This document shows positions 60,698 to 64,000 of a stretch of 64,000 bases of DNA, in pieces (position 1 is the first letter of the stretch; each line of letters begins with the position of its first letter). The stretch comes from Candidatus Methanoplasma termitum. GTDB lineage: Archaea > Thermoplasmatota > Thermoplasmata > Methanomassiliicoccales > Methanomethylophilaceae. The notes under the pieces are model-generated. The model did not search any database. It had not been told where the DNA came from and saw nothing but the letters and a program-made list of their open reading frames with translations. The stretch lies in the NCBI RefSeq assembly GCF_000800805.1, contig NZ_CP010070.1, forward strand, positions 1 to 64,000. The letters are read 5' to 3'. A program made the translations under genes and the position numbers.

Positions 60698-61258
60698 TTA
60701 AGATTTGCCTAACAGGTCTTCTATTTCTTTTACTAACATCTTTATGGCGTTCCCTCTGTGCGAGACATCGTTCTTCTCGTCCAGCGATATCTCCGAGAAC
60801 GATCTCATTCCATCGTGGCTGAATATCGGGTCGTAACCGAAGCCTTCTTTTCCCCTTTCCTCAGTCAGGATCTCGCCGCCGCATGTTCCTGTGACCACAA
60901 TGTCCCGGCCTTTGATGTTGCAGCCGATGCAGCACTTGAACATTGCTTTTCGATCTTCAACATCGGTCATTAGCTTCAATATCCCCTCGTTGCCTATGGT
61001 CTTCTGAACGAATGCCGACCAGACACCGGGAAAACCTCCAAGGCAATTTATGAAAAGACCCGTATCATCAATTATGAAATCCCTTACTCCCTTTGATTTG
61101 ATCTCGACCATACCTTTTCTGACGACCTCTTCCAGATCCGATGTTTGGATCTCGTCGTATGGCAACTTGAGATGTACCATCTCTATCCCGAGCACATCGA
61201 AAGAACGCTGGTATTCCTTCACTTTACCGGGGTTTGATGTTATTACGTTGATCCTCAA
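60698..61258 (-). CDS. rdgB: XTP/dITP diphosphatase (RdgB/HAM1)
   Basis: This 186-aa house-cleaning enzyme hydrolyses non-canonical purine triphosphates such as ITP and XTP. Typical are the N-terminal ITSNPGKVKEYQ, the metal site FIIDDTGLFINCLGGFPG, GKEGFGYDPIF and the C-terminal SHRGNAIKML. It overlaps bud32 by 4 bp (ATGA), a pairing often seen in archaea. Confidence 0.95.
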   Translation of the reverse strand: MRINVITSNPGKVKEYQRSFDVLGIEMVHLKLPYDEIQTSDLEEVVRKGMVEIKSKGVRDFIIDDTGLFINCLGGFPGVWSAFVQKTIGNEGILKLMTDVEDRKAMFKCCIGCNIKGRDIVVTGTCGGEILTEERGKEGFGYDPIFSHDGMRSFSEISLDEKNDVSHRGNAIKMLVKEIEDLLGKS

Positions 61259-61878
61259 GTGTATCTTCCTCTGTTCTTTATCTCTTCTACTTTCCGGAGT
61301 ACAGAATTCGGGTCCTTTTTTATAGATAGGTATGAGTCCATCAGCGCAGAGAATGCTTCAGAGAGATCGGGGTGGGCAGAAGTGAAGGCTCTCTCCAGAA
61401 GACGCACATCCACTCCTATGTCCTCAAGTTCCGCCTTTGTTTTCCCCATCGAGAGATCGATAAGGCATATCGTTCCGTCATCGGTGATTATCATGTTGGA
61501 AGTTGTGAGATCACCGTGGCATATTCCCGAATTGTGGAGACGCGCAACCGCGGCACCGATAGCAATACATATCTCCGCCGCAGACCCCGGGTCGGAATCC
61601 AGCCTGTCTTTGACCTTGGTGCCTTTGATCTCTTCCATGGTGATGGAGCATTCTGCGAGATCGATGTCGTATATCATCGGGGTCCTGACACCGGCCCTTC
61701 TGGCCTCTTTCATCAGTCTTGCTTCGTTCTTTGTCCTGGACGATCTCAGTTGATAATCCAGCTCGCCCGCTCTATACCGTTTCGGAGACCTTTTTTTGAT
61801 TATCGAAGCTCTTCCCAAGAAGCTTGAGACGAACACCTCCGCCTCCGCCCCTTTGGCAATGCACACCGGATCGGTCAT
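61255..61878 (-). CDS. bud32: KEOPS complex kinase/ATPase Bud32
   Basis: This 207-aa minimal kinase is part of KEOPS, which makes the t6A base of tRNA with Kae1. Motifs are the glycine-poor loop KGAEAEVFVSSF, the lysine region SIIKKRSPKRYR, catalytic HGDLTTSNMI and metal-binding LIDLSMG. It is not fused to Kae1 here, and no kae1 gene is seen downstream. It is the first gene of the bud32-rdgB pair. Confidence 0.94.
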   Translation of the reverse strand: MTDPVCIAKGAEAEVFVSSFLGRASIIKKRSPKRYRAGELDYQLRSSRTKNEARLMKEARRAGVRTPMIYDIDLAECSITMEEIKGTKVKDRLDSDPGSAAEICIAIGAAVARLHNSGICHGDLTTSNMIITDDGTICLIDLSMGKTKAELEDIGVDVRLLERAFTSAHPDLSEAFSALMDSYLSIKKDPNSVLRKVEEIKNRGRYT

Positions 61879-61935
61879 ATGGGAGCCAATCGGATATCAT
61901 ATGTAAATAAATAGCCCCTTTTCGATTTGTTGCGT

Positions 61936-62613
61936 ATGAGATATACCATCACGGGAGACAATCTGCAGTTCGTCAATGTGCAGTTGGAAGAGAATGAGTT
62001 GTTCCAATCCGTCGCAGGAGGAATGGCATACATGACAGGCAATATGATCATGGAGGCCAAGTTGGAAGGGGGCCTGCTGAAGGGGATTGGAAGGTCGTTG
62101 TCGGGCGCATCCATGTTCCTCGTGCAGTACAGGTCCAAAGGGGGCACGGGCATAGTGGGCCTCGGGGGATCGGTTCCGGGGAAGATAGTCGATCTCGATA
62201 TAGGAAAAGGCAAGTGGATAGTTCAGAAGACAGGATACTTGGGGTCGCAGGAGACCGTCGATCTGAAGATGGCATTCCAAAAGAAGTTGGGCAGCATATT
62301 CTTCGGAGGAGAAGGCCTCATTCTTCAGGAACTGAGCGGGACAGGGATAGCTTTCGTTGCCGCATGCGGCGACTTCAACATCGTGGACCTCAGGCCCGGA
62401 GAGCAGTATAAAGTGGCAACGGCGAAAGCGGTCGCATGGCAGGACACAGTGACATATGATATCGCGGCGGCAGGCGGAATAAAAACGGCATTGTTCGGAG
62501 GGGAAGGATTGTTTGTAACGACCCTAACCGGCCCGGGTAAGATAATAATCCAATCAATGACGCTTCAGGATCTGGCATTTGCATTGGTGCCGTATCTTCC
62601 GTCCAACAAGTGA
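61936..62613 (+). CDS. AIM24/TIGR00266-family protein
   Basis: This 225-aa beta-rich protein belongs to the AIM24 family, seen as TIGR00266 in bacteria and archaea. Features are ELFQSVAGGMAYMTGNM, repeated GGEGL blocks (FFGGEGLILQELSGTG and LFGGEGLFVTTLTGPG), and the C-terminal IQSMTLQDLA. Its function is not well established; the yeast relative is a mitochondrial inner-membrane protein. I chose the ATG at 61936 over a TTG nine bases upstream. It precedes a two-helix membrane protein gene by 7 bp. Confidence 0.85.
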   Translation: MRYTITGDNLQFVNVQLEENELFQSVAGGMAYMTGNMIMEAKLEGGLLKGIGRSLSGASMFLVQYRSKGGTGIVGLGGSVPGKIVDLDIGKGKWIVQKTGYLGSQETVDLKMAFQKKLGSIFFGGEGLILQELSGTGIAFVAACGDFNIVDLRPGEQYKVATAKAVAWQDTVTYDIAAAGGIKTALFGGEGLFVTTLTGPGKIIIQSMTLQDLAFALVPYLPSNK

Positions 62614-62620
62614 GGCAGAG

Positions 62621-62938
62621 ATGGCAAACTCCGGGAACATAGAAAAGAAAAGTACGCTGGTCTCTGCGCTGTCACTGTTGCTTCTGGCGGTTGTGATAGT
62701 GGCGGTCGTAGTGTTCCTTGCTTTCAACCTCGACCTTTTGAGGAATCTGGCCGCGATCGCGGTCGTTGTGACAGTTGTGATCGTTGTCATTGTGATAATG
62801 ATCTATGTGGTCATGGCATTGCTGGCGCTTCCGTATTATGCGGCAAAGGGAGAGACCTATCAGACCGACGCCTCCTACGATCTTGATGATGTAAAACCTA
62901 TAAAAGAGAAGGATTCGGAGAAGAAGGAAGATCACTGA
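62621..62938 (+). CDS. Small two-helix membrane protein
   Basis: This 105-aa protein has two long hydrophobic helices rich in Val, Ile and Leu (about residues 13-35 and 42-72) and a charged C-terminal tail (DLDDVKPIKEKDSEKKEDH). I do not recognise a family. The ATG at 62621 follows GAGGCAGAG and lies just after the AIM24-family gene, so the two are probably co-transcribed; the product may tether that protein to the membrane. That link is inference. Confidence 0.65.
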   Translation: MANSGNIEKKSTLVSALSLLLLAVVIVAVVVFLAFNLDLLRNLAAIAVVVTVVIVVIVIMIYVVMALLALPYYAAKGETYQTDASYDLDDVKPIKEKDSEKKEDH

Positions 62939-62980
62939 GCATCTAAACAACTTTATCAATTCCTTTTACTTTTCATTGAC

Positions 62981-63640
62981 GTGAACAGAATACCCACCGG
63001 ATGTGTAGCGTTCGACAACCTTCTCGGAGGAGGGATAGAGAAAGGCAGCATAACACTCCTCTACGGTGAGGCGGGAGCGGGCAAGTCCAACGTATGTTTG
63101 CAGGCCGCCCGCAATGTGATAAGGAACGGGCAGAAGGTGGCATACATCGACTCCGAAGGGTTATCATATGATCGCGTAAACCAAATATTCGGGACTGAGG
63201 GGGAAAGTGCGAAAGACCTTTTGGTATCACAGGTACACAGTTTTGAGGAACAGTCGGACAAGGTGGATAAGACCGCAAACCTGGCAGATAAAGGAGTGGT
63301 CGTTCTGGCGATAGTGGATTCCATCAATATGTTCTACAGGATCAACCACGATGATACAAAGACAAGGAATGACTTTGTCAGGCAGATAGAGGTCCTCATG
63401 GGGATGGCAAGGAGGAACGATGTGGCCGTTCTGCTGACGTCGCAGGTCTACACCAACATCGCCACGGGAGGCATCGAGTTCATCGGGGGGCATGCGTTGA
63501 GCCACAACGCCAAGACAATACTCCGGTTAGATAAGAAGCTCAACAGCGTCAGGACAGCGGTAATAATAAAACACCGCAGTCTGCCGGAGGGCAGGTCTGC
63601 GAATTATAAGATAACGGCGACAGGCATCGAAGATCTATGA
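62981..63640 (+). CDS. radB: RadB, RadA/RecA-family paralogue
   Basis: This 219-aa protein is the short archaeal recombinase paralogue without the N-terminal HhH domain of RadA. It has Walker A (GEAGAGKSN, about 30-38), Walker B (VVLAIVDSI) and LLTSQVYTNI near the centre. It is thought to assist RadA and interact with Hjc. The start is GTG at 62981, directly before the family start RIPTGCVAFDNLLGGGIE. It converges on the prenyltransferase gene with no gap. Confidence 0.93.
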   Translation: MNRIPTGCVAFDNLLGGGIEKGSITLLYGEAGAGKSNVCLQAARNVIRNGQKVAYIDSEGLSYDRVNQIFGTEGESAKDLLVSQVHSFEEQSDKVDKTANLADKGVVVLAIVDSINMFYRINHDDTKTRNDFVRQIEVLMGMARRNDVAVLLTSQVYTNIATGGIEFIGGHALSHNAKTILRLDKKLNSVRTAVIIKHRSLPEGRSANYKITATGIEDL

Positions 63641-64000
63641 TCAGACGTCCCTGTCTATCGCATATTTTGCGAGTGCGATCATGAATTCTTTGTATTCGCT
63701 GGGAGGAAGGATGCTCAGCTTAGATATCGCCTCATCGACCTTCTTTTTGGCCATTCGTCTTCCGTAGGCGATGCTTCCCGCATTCTCCATGATGGATCTG
63801 GCCCTTGATACTTCTTCTTCCGTGGCGTCGCTCTTCCCGATGATGCCTTTGAATTCATCAAGCACCTTTGCGTCCTTGATGTTCCTGACGGCGTGAGTTA
63901 CCATCACCGTGCATTTTCCTTTACGGATGTCGTTGCCGACGGATTTTCCTGTTTTTGAGGGGTCACCCGCAATACCCAGATAGTCATCGAATATCTGGAA
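63641..64000 (-). CDS. idsA: Polyprenyl (geranylgeranyl) diphosphate synthase, 3' end only
   Basis: The window holds the last 119 residues; the gene continues past the right edge. The second aspartate-rich motif is visible (FQIFDDYLGIAGDPSKTGK), followed by GNDIRKGKCTVMVTHAV, both typical of trans-prenyl diphosphate synthases that make archaeal lipid precursors. The C-terminal helices are complete. Chain-length specificity cannot be judged because the first aspartate-rich motif lies outside the window. Confidence 0.85.
   Translation of the reverse strand, partial: FQIFDDYLGIAGDPSKTGKSVGNDIRKGKCTVMVTHAVRNIKDAKVLDEFKGIIGKSDATEEEVSRARSIMENAGSIAYGRRMAKKKVDEAISKLSILPPSEYKEFMIALAKYAIDRDV

Overview
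The window is a stretch of archaeal chromosome. The informational genes are archaeal throughout: Orc1/Cdc6, S17e, L18e, EF-1alpha, diphthamide-type EF-2, RpoN, RadB, Bud32 and a GGPP-synthase fragment. The promoters have TATA boxes, and several place the start of transcription on the start codon (leaderless). Giant gut-type adhesins with GLUG and Listeria-Bacteroides repeats, the hydrogenase maturation factor HypE, an HdrD/GlpC-like CCG protein and a type III glutamine synthetase suggest an anaerobic, animal- or digester-associated Thermoplasmatota archaeon. Methanomassiliicoccales is my best guess, but that is inference: no methanogenesis marker lies in the window.

Layout. 1-3.2 kb: an orc1/cdc6 gene, one origin recognition box (ORB) just after it, and an IS1111/IS110-type insertion sequence beginning 18 bp beyond the ORB. 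The element has 17-bp inverted repeats and a structured ~315-nt non-coding end, the expected place for a bridge/seek RNA. 3.2-16.4 kb: two giant surface proteins (2725 and 1564 aa) that share a C-terminal module, a membrane anchor and a basic tail. Relics of the same family lie at about 11.5 kb and 33.7 kb. 16.5-29 kb: housekeeping genes (TraB-like, ThyX, S17e, RqcH, DUF1015, HypE, Apt, CopZ-CopA, QueG-like), three tRNAs, a decayed tRNA-Arg copy, and a Fic gene with a C11 tract in its coding sequence. 29-33.6 kb: a five-gene operon of an SPFH/zinc-ribbon protein, a coiled-coil protein, a four-helix membrane protein and two further cysteine-motif proteins. 34-41.5 kb: glnN followed by the str cluster (S12-S7-EF2-EF1A-S10). 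41.6-45 kb: a LarA::HdrD-like fusion, folP and a small zinc-ribbon membrane protein.

45.07-47.05 kb holds the most striking system: a compact four-gene operon encoding an E1-like enzyme, a ubiquitin-like protein ending in GGS, a canonical E2 with its catalytic Cys, and a JAMM peptidase with an Rpn11-like active-site stretch. This is a complete ubiquitin-like conjugation and deconjugation set without a visible E3.

47-50.3 kb: a hexuloisomerase, an AP-endonuclease-like TIM barrel, the L18e-L13-S9-RpoN operon and tRNA-Pro(GGG). 50.3-52.5 kb: two proteins I do not recognise and AT-rich spacers. 52.5-58.9 kb: a complete trpEGDCFBA operon with overlapping or abutting genes behind a palindrome. 59-64 kb: a PhoU-type regulator with a palindrome upstream, a candidate structured RNA, tRNA-Pro(TGG), RdgB-Bud32, an AIM24-family protein, a membrane protein, RadB, and the 3' end of a polyprenyl synthase gene cut by the window edge.

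The trp, ribosomal-protein, SPFH and ubiquitin-like clusters are translationally coupled operons. Strand changes fall mostly at tight convergent junctions.
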